Shown here: positions 8,907 through 16,659 of the stretch, piece after piece
Numbering within the stretch: the first letter of the stretch is position 1
How the letters are laid out: each line of letters begins with the position of its first letter
Source of the DNA: Caulobacter sp. S45
GTDB taxonomy: Bacteria > Pseudomonadota > Alphaproteobacteria > Caulobacterales > Caulobacteraceae
Reading direction: 5' to 3'
DNA: 64,000 nucleotides
Assembly (NCBI RefSeq): GCF_009765965.1
Contig: NZ_LMUL01000010.1
Coordinates: 1 to 64,000 of the forward strand
Translations under genes and position numbers: made by a program
The notes under the pieces: model-generated
What the model saw: the letters and a program-made list of their open reading frames with translations, nothing else
Told to the model about the DNA's origin: nothing
The model's database searches: none

Positions 8907-9815
8907 ATGGCGCGTCGCATCGGATTGGCTGCATGGCCTCTATGCCTCTTGCTCGGCTTGATCGGCGGGCTCGGCGATCTGCTGTGGAGTTCGCAGTCGC
9001 ACGCGGAGGACTGGTGGTCCGTCGCCAGCGGCGTCGACGGGCAACAGGTCAGTTCCGACGTCGACAGCCTCCTCTGTCAGAACCAGATATGTTCGGTCTG
9101 GGAACGGACGGCCTATAGCCAGGTCGCGGGAAACCAGGTCGCTTCCTTGAGGGATTTCGCGGAATACGATTGCGCCAAATCGACGACGCGCACCCGAAGG
9201 GAGGTGAGCTTCGATGCAGGCGGAAGGCAGATCCAGGATCTGAGCCGCGCCGACTCGGCATGGCGAACGGTCCAGCCGGATACGGTCGGCAGGTCGATGA
9301 TGGCGTTCGCCTGCAGTTTCGACGCTTACAGGACCACGGCCACGGTCAGAGGGGTGGTCGACATCTATGGGCGTCGCTTCGCCCGACTATCGGAGCCTCG
9401 CCCGCTGGCTTCGGCGCGGATCGGCGACAGCCAGCCGATCCTGCCCCACGACCGACCGTTGCCGGCCCGACCGATCCAGGCTCGCGACACGCCGACGCAT
9501 GCCAGGGAGGGCAAGGAGGTTGCTTCTCGCAGCCCGCCAGCGCCCAGCCGGCCCCAAGCTATCGCTCAGATCGCAGCCGCGGGCACGCGCGAAGGCGCGC
9601 AGTCGATCATAGACAGGCTGAAGCGGCGCCGGTCCGCGCCGATGAACGGCCTGGTCGCCCGCATCGAGCAGAAGGCCCTGCACGGACGGCAATTCTATCG
9701 CGTGCAGATCACGGGATTTGGATCGGAACAATCCGCCCGCGCGTTCTGCCGGGCGATGCGGCCTGGAACTGTCGAGAGCCCAGGGTGTTTCGTACTGTCC
9801 GCTGCATCCCGCTGA
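8907..9815 (+). CDS. exported adhesin-E-like protein with C-terminal SPOR domain
   Basis: A 302-aa exported protein. A hydrophobic signal (WPLCLLLGLIGGLGDLLW) is followed by a domain of about 110 residues resembling surface-adhesin protein E: WWSVASGVDGQQVSSDVDSL, then SVWERTAYSQ, LRDFAEYDC, and a closing AFACSF, with paired cysteines. A Pro/Arg-rich linker leads to a C-terminal SPOR-like domain (residues about 225-300: IAQIAAAGTREGAQSIIDRL through GRQFYRVQITGFGSEQSARAFC). SPOR domains bind denuded septal peptidoglycan in the periplasm. The ATG has GGAGG eight bases upstream. Domain identities are from motif memory, not a search. Confidence 0.78.
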   Translation: MARRIGLAAWPLCLLLGLIGGLGDLLWSSQSHAEDWWSVASGVDGQQVSSDVDSLLCQNQICSVWERTAYSQVAGNQVASLRDFAEYDCAKSTTRTRREVSFDAGGRQIQDLSRADSAWRTVQPDTVGRSMMAFACSFDAYRTTATVRGVVDIYGRRFARLSEPRPLASARIGDSQPILPHDRPLPARPIQARDTPTHAREGKEVASRSPPAPSRPQAIAQIAAAGTREGAQSIIDRLKRRRSAPMNGLVARIEQKALHGRQFYRVQITGFGSEQSARAFCRAMRPGTVESPGCFVLSAASR

Positions 9816-9866
9816 CCATGCATGGGCCATGGCGATCCGTCGGTTGGGCGGATTTCCGCACCGTCC

Positions 9867-9893
9867 GGAAACTTGCCGTATTTCTCTGACGTT
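9867..9893 (+). promoter_or_regulatory. candidate EcfG/SigT-type stress promoter
   Basis: GGAAAC at 9867-9872 is followed after 17 bases by CGTT at 9890-9893. The general stress sigma factor of alphaproteobacteria (SigT/EcfG) recognises GGAAC-N16-17-CGTT; here the -35 element has one extra A. The implied transcript start, just after 9897, lies about 20 bases before the ATG of the next gene and leaves room for its ribosome binding site. Confidence 0.4.
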
Positions 9894-9916
9894 ATGATGT
9901 TTCACAGGAGAAACCG

Positions 9917-10255
9917 ATGAGCGTTCGCCACATCCTCGCCGCCGCCAGCGTCGCGGCCGTCTTCGCCTGCGCCTCCGGCGTGCACGCCCAGACCGCCCAG
10001 CGGGTCCAGGCCGCACAGACCGCGGAAACCAGCCACGAAGCCCGTGAAGGCGCGGACGATAAGGCTTTCGAAGCGCATCGTGAGAAACTGGATAAGGACC
10101 TCGCGGCCGCCCAGAAGTCCGGCGACAAGGCGTCGATCGCGCGTATCCAGAAAGAGCAGGCGGCTGACTACGCCCACCTCCAGCGCGCTAAGGCCATGTC
10201 GACGAAAGACACGGCTTACGACGCCCGGCTCAAGACCGAAGAAAAGCCTCACTAG
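9917..10255 (+). CDS. small exported charged helical protein
   Basis: A 112-aa protein with a clear signal peptide (SVRHILAAASVAAVFACASGVHAQ) followed by a highly charged, alanine-rich helical mature chain of about 87 residues (EAHREKLDKDLAAAQKSGDK, then ARIQKEQAADYAHLQRAKAM) that should form a coiled coil in the periplasm. Translation is supported by AGGAGAAACC just before the ATG. No known family is recognised. A stress-sigma-like promoter lies immediately upstream, which suggests a role in envelope or general stress, but this is inference. Confidence 0.7.
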   Translation: MSVRHILAAASVAAVFACASGVHAQTAQRVQAAQTAETSHEAREGADDKAFEAHREKLDKDLAAAQKSGDKASIARIQKEQAADYAHLQRAKAMSTKDTAYDARLKTEEKPH

Positions 10256-10395
10256 CCCGATGGGGAATGGAAGCGCCGGCGACCATGGACGGACGCCGGC
10301 GGAGCGGCGCCTCTGAAAGACGGTTGCGGCCATGTCGATTTCGCCCGTAGGGCGAATTGGCTTGTATTGGAGGGGCGAACTCATAGCGTTTCTTT

Positions 10396-10629
10396 ATGGC
10401 TAAGCTTTCTCGCCATCTGGACACGCTTGCGGTTTTGATCCTTGCCTGCCCCCTCGGGGGAATCGGGGTCGCCCTGTTGTTTGCCAGCCTGTGGCTCGGG
10501 CTGCTCGGCGTTTTCGCTCTGTTGTTGCTGGTAAGCGTGCTTCCGCGTGGGCGTGAGTTCTGGGCAAGCGTGTTCGCGCCTGCACCGAAGCTGACCGCTA
10601 CGGATATGGTGATGTCCCAGTCGCGTTAA
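10396..10629 (+). CDS. small two-helix membrane protein
   Basis: A 77-aa protein with two adjacent hydrophobic helices (LAVLILACPLGGIGVALLFA and WLGLLGVFALLLLVSVL) and a short polar C-terminus. The frame is closed just upstream by a stop, so this ATG is the only start. No good Shine-Dalgarno sequence lies at the normal distance: GGAGGGG is about 20 bases away. No family is recognised. It sits at the edge of a gene-poor stretch that looks less GC-rich. Confidence 0.5.
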   Translation: MAKLSRHLDTLAVLILACPLGGIGVALLFASLWLGLLGVFALLLLVSVLPRGREFWASVFAPAPKLTATDMVMSQSR

Positions 10630-11113
10630 TCGTCGCGTTAATCATTTAGGTCGAATGAATTTCGACCTGGCTATCGTGTGAATCGGCGCCGCATTGGTAG
10701 GGATTGCGGCAGATGTGCGGCGTGGCGCCTGTTGATCATGCGGGGTCGGCGGAAGACGAAGCCAAGCTTGACCTTATAGCGTCACAGTAACTCCACCGCC
10801 GGTTGGGTGAATTTTGGCAAGACCGCTTTGAAAAGAGGCTTGCGAAGTCGCCCACCTGCGCTCGCGCCATGAAGCCGTTTTGGGCAGGGCGCCGCATTTT
10901 CGGCCTGGGTAGGTTGATTACTAAGAAAAAACTGTGACAGCGGCGTTTGGAGGGTGGCGGCTATCAATAACCTCTAGTAAGAAAGAGGTGTGGTTGTACG
11001 TCGTGCTGCGGGCAGGAATCTGCGGTCGGGCGAGGCGACGGCCGGTAATGGATGGTCAAAGCGGCCATCGAGCAATGTGTTTCGGTCGGCCAGTGCGGCC
11101 GTCCCGTCTTGGT
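10630..11113. other. gene-poor intergenic stretch with small hairpins
   Basis: About 480 bases without a convincing gene. It holds a direct repeat TCGCGTTAATC (10621 and 10633), an 8-bp stem AGGTCGAA/TTCGACCT with a 5-base loop at 10648-10668 that may end transcription of the preceding small gene, and a 6-bp stem ACCTCT/AGAGGT at 10970-10989. Base composition is visibly more AT-rich than the flanking core genes. Short open frames here lack start signals and protein-like composition. Confidence 0.5.
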
Positions 11114-11371
11114 CTAGTGGAGTGTAGCGTAGAGTAGGGTTGCGGCGCCAAGCCAGAAGCTGCCGCAGGTTACCAGAACCAGGGCGGTTGTTTTCCGCGG
11201 GGACCATTTGGAACCCTCGGAAACGAAGGCTTGGTTCAGACGATCTTGGAGCAGGTGCACAGCTTCGCGATCGCGGGCCACATCGGTGGCGTCAGCCAGC
11301 CGGGGCCGCAGTTGAGCGTCGGCGACCGCGTAAGGATATGGCTCCAATCGGAGCTTTCGTTGAGCAGTCAT
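11114..11371 (-). CDS. small C-terminally anchored membrane protein
   Basis: An 85-aa protein with a polar N-terminal 55 residues (DATDVARDREAVHLLQDRLN is helical) and a C-terminal membrane anchor preceded by a WSPRKT motif (SKWSPRKTTALVLVTCGSFW, then LGAATLLYATLH). This WSPRK plus single helix ending is a pattern I recall from small Caulobacteraceae proteins of unknown function. GGAGA eight bases before the ATG supports the start. It is divergent from the sugar transferase gene. Confidence 0.65.
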   Translation of the reverse strand: MTAQRKLRLEPYPYAVADAQLRPRLADATDVARDREAVHLLQDRLNQAFVSEGSKWSPRKTTALVLVTCGSFWLGAATLLYATLH

Positions 11372-11526
11372 GCGCTTCTCTCCTGGAGCGTTCTTTCTTA
11401 TGGCGAGGACACCTAATTTTCCGTGCTCGTGTTTGCTTAATGTCGCAATAATGCCTCATTAGGTATAGCGCCCCGCGCCCTCCGGCGTTGGCAAACGATT
11501 TGCAAGTAGCGTCTTTAACCAAGCAA

Positions 11527-12267
11527 ATGGGGGTCGCAGTGTCTCAAATCGGTTCACAGACGGTCGTGACTGGACTGGCGGACGCCCTTGACGCGTCCGA
11601 TCGGGGAAAATCGACCCTGCGATCTGGTCATGGCGGCGGCCAATCCTCTGGCGCGTGGCGGATTGACACGGTGCGGGTCCTGGACTGCGTGCTGGCCTGC
11701 ATGCTTCTGCTTTTCCTCGCACCGCTGCTGCTGGCCGTCGGGCTGGCGATCAAGTTGCAGGACGGCGGTCCGATCCTGTTTGCGCACCGTCGGATCGGTC
11801 GCGACGGCCGTACCTTTCCCTGCCTGAAATTCCGCAGCATGGTGGTCGACGCAGACCGACGCCTCGAGACCCTGTTGGCGAACGACGCGGACGCTCGCGC
11901 GGAATGGGCGCTGGACCACAAGCTTCGCCGCGACCCGCGCATCACCTGGCTCGGCGCCTTCCTGCGTAAGTCCAGCCTCGACGAGTTCCCCCAGCTCTTC
12001 AACGTCCTGCGCGGCGAAATGAGCTTGGTCGGTCCCCGTCCGATCGTGCAGGCGGAGGCCAAGCGTTATGGACGCCGCTTCGACGCCTATTGCCAGGTGC
12101 GCCCCGGCATCACCGGCCTCTGGCAGATCGGTGGCCGCAACGACGTGTCTTACCGCCGCCGGGTTGCGTACGATGTCCTGTTCGTCCGCATGCGGTCGCC
12201 GCAACTGTATCTGACGATCCTGGTTCGCACGGTGCCCGCGGTGCTGATGCGCAGTGGCTCCTACTAA
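11527..12267 (+). CDS. undecaprenyl-phosphate sugar-1-phosphate transferase (bacterial sugar transferase family)
   Basis: Initiating glycosyltransferase of the PssY/HfsE/WbaP C-terminal type, which loads a hexose-1-phosphate on undecaprenyl phosphate at the inner membrane to start polysaccharide synthesis. A polar N-terminus of about 40 residues precedes a membrane segment (VLDCVLACMLLLFLAPLLLA); the catalytic part has KFRSMVVDAD, LRKSSLDEFPQLFNVLRGEM and SLVGPRP, then RPGITGLWQIGGRND. It lacks the long multi-helix N-terminus of WbaP. The start is uncertain: this ATG has no clear Shine-Dalgarno, while GTG at 11539 has GGGGG six bases before it. In Caulobacter such enzymes feed holdfast or capsule synthesis. 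Confidence 0.92.
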   Translation: MGVAVSQIGSQTVVTGLADALDASDRGKSTLRSGHGGGQSSGAWRIDTVRVLDCVLACMLLLFLAPLLLAVGLAIKLQDGGPILFAHRRIGRDGRTFPCLKFRSMVVDADRRLETLLANDADARAEWALDHKLRRDPRITWLGAFLRKSSLDEFPQLFNVLRGEMSLVGPRPIVQAEAKRYGRRFDAYCQVRPGITGLWQIGGRNDVSYRRRVAYDVLFVRMRSPQLYLTILVRTVPAVLMRSGSY

Positions 12268-12281
12268 GCTATCCTCGGGCG

Positions 12282-12701
12282 ATGAATCGCTGCTTCTCGC
12301 TCCTTCGCGTCGCCTTAGCCGTCGCGACCATCGCCGCCCCGACCTTGGCGATGGCCCAGGGCGATCTTCCAACCGCGCCTAAGAAGCGGATCAATCCTAC
12401 CTCCGGTTACGGGTCTCAGAGCATCGGGGGGGAGTTCCTCGACGCACCCGGATCAGCCGGTTCGGTCGGTCTTTCGAACACGAAGGCGGAGATGAAGAAC
12501 GGGGCCACGGTCAGCAATGGCGCGCCCGCGACGGGAATGGGCGGCCTTTCCACGCCGGGCTATGGGAACCGGGTCGCCGGGGCGGCCACCGCCTACCATC
12601 GTCTGCCGGAAGTGGTGGAGGCCGCCGATCTCCTAACGCCCCAGCAGCGCGCCGCTCGCGCGATTTTGCCCGGCGCCCACCAGCCGCTGGTCGGTCAATG
12701 A
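12282..12701 (+). CDS. exported protein of unknown function
   Basis: A 139-aa protein with a signal peptide (FSLLRVALAVATIAAPTLAM, cleavage near AMA-Q) and a low-complexity mature part rich in Gly, Ser, Ala and Pro (NPTSGYGSQSIGGEFLDAPG and GMGGLSTPGYGNRVAGAATA), ending in a short helix LLTPQQRAARAIL. No family is recognised. It starts 14 bases after the sugar transferase stop, so it is probably co-transcribed with it and may act in the envelope, but nothing in its sequence shows a function. Confidence 0.65.
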   Translation: MNRCFSLLRVALAVATIAAPTLAMAQGDLPTAPKKRINPTSGYGSQSIGGEFLDAPGSAGSVGLSNTKAEMKNGATVSNGAPATGMGGLSTPGYGNRVAGAATAYHRLPEVVEAADLLTPQQRAARAILPGAHQPLVGQ

Positions 12702-12791
12702 CTGGACGGCGCGTCTAACCCCTGACAACACTTCGTCATTGAGGGGCGACCGAGGCGACGTCATAGCGTCGAGCCTTCAGCGTGAGGTCCG

Positions 12792-14450
12792 ATGAACGCC
12801 AACGCCGCCATCGACTTCACCGCCGAAGCCTTTGCCCTGCACGCGCAATCCCCCATGGGCCGGCAGGCTGCGGGAGAGGGCTTCCTTAACGGGTTCATAC
12901 GCCATTCGGGCGTTTCCCGCTTCGTCGGTCATGCCGAGGCTGAAGCGGAATCCACCGTCTTCATCGACCGTATCCATGAGGTCGACCCGGCCGCCGAGGC
13001 GATCTGCGGCTCTCCCCGTCGCCTCGAGGCGGTGGAGGCCGAGGGGCTGCTGTTCTGTTATCACCCCATTCTGGCCGAACATGCCTGGCGCAGGCGTGCG
13101 CGCGGCGCGGCGCGCTACAGCCTCTGCGGCCTGACCCACACCATGTCGAGCCATCGCGTCATCACCGCCGCCACGGATCTGCTGACCGCGCCGATCCACC
13201 CCTGGGACGCGCTCATCTGCCCATCCCGCGCGGTGCGTGGCGTGGTGGAGGCGCTGCTCGAGCGTCAGCGCGACTATCTGAAGGAACGGTTCGGACCGAT
13301 CGCCGTCGAGGCGCCGCAGCTGCCGGTCATTCCCCTCGGCGTCGACGGGGCCGCCTTCGAAGCGGCGCCGGGGTTTCGGGAGGCGGCGCGCGCGCGGTTC
13401 CAGGCGGGACCCGAGGATGTGGTCGTCCTGTACGTCGGACGTCTCAGCGCCCACGCCAAGGCCAATCCCCTGCCCATGTTCATGGCGCTGGAGCGGGCCG
13501 CCAAGGCGAGCGGCAAGCGCGTCCATCTCCTCCTTGTCGGCTGGTTCGCCGCCGCGCCCCAGGCCCAGATCTATCAGCAGGGGGCCGCGCGCCTGGCGCC
13601 GTCGATCACCACCCGCATCGTGGACGGCCGGCTGGCCGAAGGGCGCGCCAATGCATGGGCGGCGGCCGACATCTTCCTCCAGCTTGCCGACAGCGTGCAG
13701 GAGAGCTTCGGCCTGGCCCCAGTCGAGGCGATGGCGGCGGGCCTACCCTTGGTGGTTTCGGACTGGGACGGCTTTCGCGACACGGTCGAGGATGGGGTGC
13801 AGGGTTTTCGGGTCCCGACGCTGCAGCCGCGGGCGGGGGAGGGCGGCGATCTCGCGCTGAACTATGACCTCGGCCTCTACGACTATGATCAGTTCCTGGC
13901 TGCGGCGAGCATGTTCACGGCGGTGGACGTCGCAGCCGCGGCCGACGCACTCGCGCGTCTGATCGACGACCCCGGACTTCGCCGCAGGATGGGCGAGGCG
14001 GGGCGCGCCAGGGTGCGCCAGCTCTATGATTGGCGCGTGGTCATCAAGGCCTATCAGGCTTTGTGGGAAGAGCTCGCCGATCGCCGCGCCGCCGCCATGG
14101 CCGAGCTGCATCGTCCGCACCCCGCCTGGCGTCCGGATCGTCCGGACCCGTTCGATGTCTTCGCTGGCTTTCCGACTCGCGCCCTGGCCGGGACGGATTT
14201 GGTTCGGCCGGCGCGGCTGTCCGACTTGGCGGAGCGCCGCGCGATCCCGGGAGCGGCCATGATGGGGTCGTTGCTGCCGATCAACGCCGAGATCGAACCG
14301 CTGCTGGCGCGTCTGGCCCAGGGTCCGGCCACCGTCGCCGAACTGGTCGGGCTGCTGCCTGAGCCGCATCGCGCGTCGGGAGGGCGGGTGATCGCCTGGC
14401 TCGCCAAGATGGATTTCGCTGCGGTGGCCCCGGAGGGCGGCGCAAGATGA
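12792..14450 (+). CDS. glycosyltransferase family 4-like protein
   Basis: A 552-aa GT-B fold glycosyltransferase. The central and C-terminal catalytic region shows VVLYVGRLSAHAKANPLPMF (nucleotide-sugar domain start), VHLLLVGWFAAA, and the GT4 donor-site pattern ESFGLAPVEAMAAGLPLVVS near residues 303-322 followed by DWDGFRDTVEDGVQGF. About 100 extra C-terminal residues end in a helical module (GPATVAELVGLLPEPHRA, then VIAWLAKMDFAAV) that I do not recognise. Donor and acceptor are unknown. It follows the sugar transferase and secreted gene and overlaps, by ATGA, a fragment of a phosphatase gene. Confidence 0.88.
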   Translation: MNANAAIDFTAEAFALHAQSPMGRQAAGEGFLNGFIRHSGVSRFVGHAEAEAESTVFIDRIHEVDPAAEAICGSPRRLEAVEAEGLLFCYHPILAEHAWRRRARGAARYSLCGLTHTMSSHRVITAATDLLTAPIHPWDALICPSRAVRGVVEALLERQRDYLKERFGPIAVEAPQLPVIPLGVDGAAFEAAPGFREAARARFQAGPEDVVVLYVGRLSAHAKANPLPMFMALERAAKASGKRVHLLLVGWFAAAPQAQIYQQGAARLAPSITTRIVDGRLAEGRANAWAAADIFLQLADSVQESFGLAPVEAMAAGLPLVVSDWDGFRDTVEDGVQGFRVPTLQPRAGEGGDLALNYDLGLYDYDQFLAAASMFTAVDVAAAADALARLIDDPGLRRRMGEAGRARVRQLYDWRVVIKAYQALWEELADRRAAAMAELHRPHPAWRPDRPDPFDVFAGFPTRALAGTDLVRPARLSDLAERRAIPGAAMMGSLLPINAEIEPLLARLAQGPATVAELVGLLPEPHRASGGRVIAWLAKMDFAAVAPEGGAR

Positions 14451-14653
14451 GCCGCATCCTCTTCGTCCGCGACGATTTCCTCAACGACAAGGCGCGGTTC
14501 GAAAAGGTCGTCGTGCATGGACATACGCCGACGCCCGAGCCGCATCTGGACAAGCGCAGGATCGGCGTGGACACCGGGGCCTATGCGACGGGGCTGTTGA
14601 CCGCCATCAGGCTGCAGGAAACCCGGCAAACCCTGTTGCAGGCGCGGATCTGA
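14447..14653 (+). pseudogene. C-terminal remnant of a serine/threonine protein phosphatase (metallophosphoesterase)
   Basis: This 68-aa frame reads like the last quarter of a PrpA/PP1-type phosphatase: FVRDDFLNDKARFEKVVVHG then HTPTPEP, and GVDTGAYATG. The VHGHTP motif supplies late metal ligands, but the earlier obligatory motifs (GDIHG, GDYVDRG, GNHE) are missing and do not occur upstream, where the glycosyltransferase sits instead. Full-length members are about 240-260 aa. The fragment begins with ATG overlapping the glycosyltransferase stop, so it may still be translated, but it cannot be catalytic by known family rules. A deletion or recombination that joined the two genes is the simplest explanation. 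Confidence 0.7.
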
Positions 14654-14738
14654 TACCCGCGGCCCATCGCATGCCCCGGTCGCGGCGGCGCCCCGCTTGC
14701 ATATGGAACATTTCGGACCTGCACGCGCTGGAGACCGC

Positions 14739-14930
14739 ATGAGCGAGTACTACGCCTATCAAGTGCTTCCCATCGCCGGCAGCGACATGCTGGCATGGGT
14801 GGTCTACGACGATCAGCATCGCGTCGTCGGCAGCGGCGCGGACGTCACCGAGTCCGACGCCCATGTCGCCATCCATCTCTGCGTCGAGACCCTTCAGCCC
14901 GGCGCGCCGCTGAGGGCGGTCGAGGGCTAG
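14739..14930 (+). CDS. small conserved-looking protein of unknown function
   Basis: A 63-aa soluble protein (MSEYYAYQVLPIAGSDMLAW, then VVYDDQHRVVGSGADVTESD) with alternating hydrophobic residues typical of a small beta-rich domain and a final helix. GGAG seven bases before this ATG decides the start over an in-frame ATG fourteen codons upstream. No family is recognised. It is followed after 75 bases by another small gene on the same strand. Confidence 0.55.
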   Translation: MSEYYAYQVLPIAGSDMLAWVVYDDQHRVVGSGADVTESDAHVAIHLCVETLQPGAPLRAVEG

Positions 14931-15005
14931 GCTCTCCCCTACGATCCGGACGCTCTGGCCCAGCGCTCGGAATCGCGGTCAACTCCGCGCAAGCAAGGGC
15001 CGACC

Positions 15006-15251
15006 ATGACCGAGATCGCAGGCGTCCAGGTTGGCTTCGTGAAGGGCCAGCAAAAGCTGGAGATCACCTTCTCCGACACCCAGGTCGTCCACATCCCGCT
15101 GACCGAACAGGTGGCGCTGGTGCTGAACGCGGGGGGCTGGATGATGCGCGAGCACAGTGCGCGGGTGTTCGAGGCCGATCTCGGCGGCCCGAACCTGGTC
15201 AGCCGGCGGATACGGATGATCGATGTCAATCCTCCGCCGACCGAGGGCTGA
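15006..15251 (+). CDS. small protein of unknown function
   Basis: An 81-aa protein, predicted soluble and beta-rich at the start (EIAGVQVGFVKGQQKLEITF), with a central hydrophobic helix (EQVALVLNAGGWMMREHSA). It contains no signal peptide or known motif. Codon use matches neighbouring core genes, with strong third-position G/C, which supports it being real. It converges with the ubiH-family gene after nine bases. Confidence 0.6.
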   Translation: MTEIAGVQVGFVKGQQKLEITFSDTQVVHIPLTEQVALVLNAGGWMMREHSARVFEADLGGPNLVSRRIRMIDVNPPPTEG

Positions 15252-15260
15252 GGCCTTCGC

Positions 15261-16517
15261 TTAGAGCGTCTGGCCGCGGAGCAGCTTGGGGACGTCGCCC
15301 AACAGGCCGCCGGCGTTGAGCATCATGGCCCGCTTCAGGCCCTGGCTGCGGTTCATCGCGCCGACCACGGCCCCTCGCACTGCTTTAAGCAGGGGCGTGT
15401 CGGAACCGTACGCGCGCACGAAACCGTCGGTGGCCACCGCGAAGGCGGCGCAGTCGAAGCGGCGCCAGCGGGCGTAGCGCTCCAGCACCAGGCCTGAGCC
15501 GATGTCCTCGCCCAGCCGTTGGGCGTCGACCACCACCTCGGCCAGGGCCGCCACGTCCTTGAAGCCGAGGTTCAACCCCTGGCCGGCGATGGGATGGATC
15601 GAGTGGGCCGCGTCGCCGACCAGGGCCAGCCGCGCGCCGACCATGGCGTCGGCCGACCTCAAGCCCAGCGGATAGGAGAACCGCGGTCCGGTCAGCTTGG
15701 CGCGGCCGAGCGCCGGGCCGAAGCGGCGGTTCAGGTGGGCCTCGAAGGCTTCCGGCGAGGCGTCGGCCAGGGCGCGGCCGCGGGCGGTGGGCTCCACCCA
15801 CACCAGGCTGGCGCGCTGATCGGTCAGGGGAAGCGAGGCCAGCGCGCTGCCGGCCATGAAGTATTCGTGCGCCACGCCCTGGTGGGGCGTGTCCAGCTCC
15901 ACGGTGGCGACCACCCCGGTCTGGCCATAGTCCCAGCCGTGGAAGCCGATCCCGGCCGCTTCGCGCAGGCGCGAGTTGCGGCCGTCGGCGGCCACCGCCA
16001 GCGGCGCTTCCAGCACCCGTCCGTCATGCAGGCGGAACCGGGCGGCGCGCGCATCCGTCTCCAGGCCCACGACCCGGGCGGGGGCGAAGGCGTGGACGCC
16101 GGCCGCCTCCAGCGCCGTGTTCAGCGCCGAACGCAGATGGCGGTTCTCGACCATCCAGGCCAGGGGCCCGCCGCCGGTCTCGTCGGAGACCTCCGCGGAA
16201 TTGAAGTCCAGGAACACCGAGCGCGGCGGCGCGGCGCCGGCGGCGGGCATGGGCCCTTCGGAGACCAGGATGTGGGTGACGGGCTGGGCATGGGGTTCGA
16301 GCGCATCGGCCACGCCCAGCGCCTTGAATTGGAGGACGTTGCCCCAGGCCACCGCCCAGGCGCGGCCGTCGAATTCGGGCGCCAGCCGGGTCTCCAGCGC
16401 CTCGGCGTCGACGATGGCCACCACCAGCCCCGCCTTGGCCAGGGCCAGGGCCAATGTGGCGCCGGCCGGACCGGCGCCGGCGATGACCACGTCGAAGCGG
16501 AGGATCGGATCGGACAT
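15261..16517 (-). CDS. UbiH/UbiF/VisC/COQ6-family FAD-dependent hydroxylase
   Basis: A 418-aa flavin monooxygenase of the ubiquinone-biosynthesis type, expected to hydroxylate the polyprenyl-benzoquinone ring. The FAD-binding Rossmann motif VVIAGAGPAGATLALALAKA is at residues about 10-30, the second motif VAADGRNSRLREAAG is central, and the FAD/ribityl motif ALVGDAAHSIHPIAGQGLNL lies near residues 285-305. The start chosen (MSDPILRFDVV) places the dinucleotide fold at the usual distance from the N-terminus; an in-frame ATG 24 codons upstream encodes unstructured sequence. Which ring position it hydroxylates cannot be told. It is divergent from ftsK. Confidence 0.92.
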   Translation of the reverse strand: MSDPILRFDVVIAGAGPAGATLALALAKAGLVVAIVDAEALETRLAPEFDGRAWAVAWGNVLQFKALGVADALEPHAQPVTHILVSEGPMPAAGAAPPRSVFLDFNSAEVSDETGGGPLAWMVENRHLRSALNTALEAAGVHAFAPARVVGLETDARAARFRLHDGRVLEAPLAVAADGRNSRLREAAGIGFHGWDYGQTGVVATVELDTPHQGVAHEYFMAGSALASLPLTDQRASLVWVEPTARGRALADASPEAFEAHLNRRFGPALGRAKLTGPRFSYPLGLRSADAMVGARLALVGDAAHSIHPIAGQGLNLGFKDVAALAEVVVDAQRLGEDIGSGLVLERYARWRRFDCAAFAVATDGFVRAYGSDTPLLKAVRGAVVGAMNRSQGLKRAMMLNAGGLLGDVPKLLRGQTL

Positions 16518-16604
16518 GACGCCCTTGTCCACCTCCGGCCGCGCGCCGTCTAGGGGGCGGCGGCGTTGCGCAGCGATCACGATGTGCATGGGGTAAAAGC
16601 GACG

Positions 16605-16632
16605 TTAACCCACCCGCCGTCATATGGGTTAA
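16605..16632. promoter_or_regulatory. TTAA-containing inverted repeat upstream of ftsK
   Basis: TTAACCCA (16605-16612) and TGGGTTAA (16625-16632) are a perfect 8-bp inverted repeat separated by 12 bases, ending 27 bases before the ftsK ATG in the gap shared with the divergent ubiH-family gene. Each arm resembles a CtrA half-site (TTAACCAT type) with one change. It could be an operator or simply a leader hairpin. Confidence 0.4.
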
Positions 16633-16659
16633 ATCCTTGGTTTCAGTAGCGGAGTGGGG

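Noticed and set aside
10782-10967. 61-codon minus-strand frame in the gene-poor region
   Set aside because: No ribosome site, no hydrophobic or domain pattern, and composition unlike a protein.
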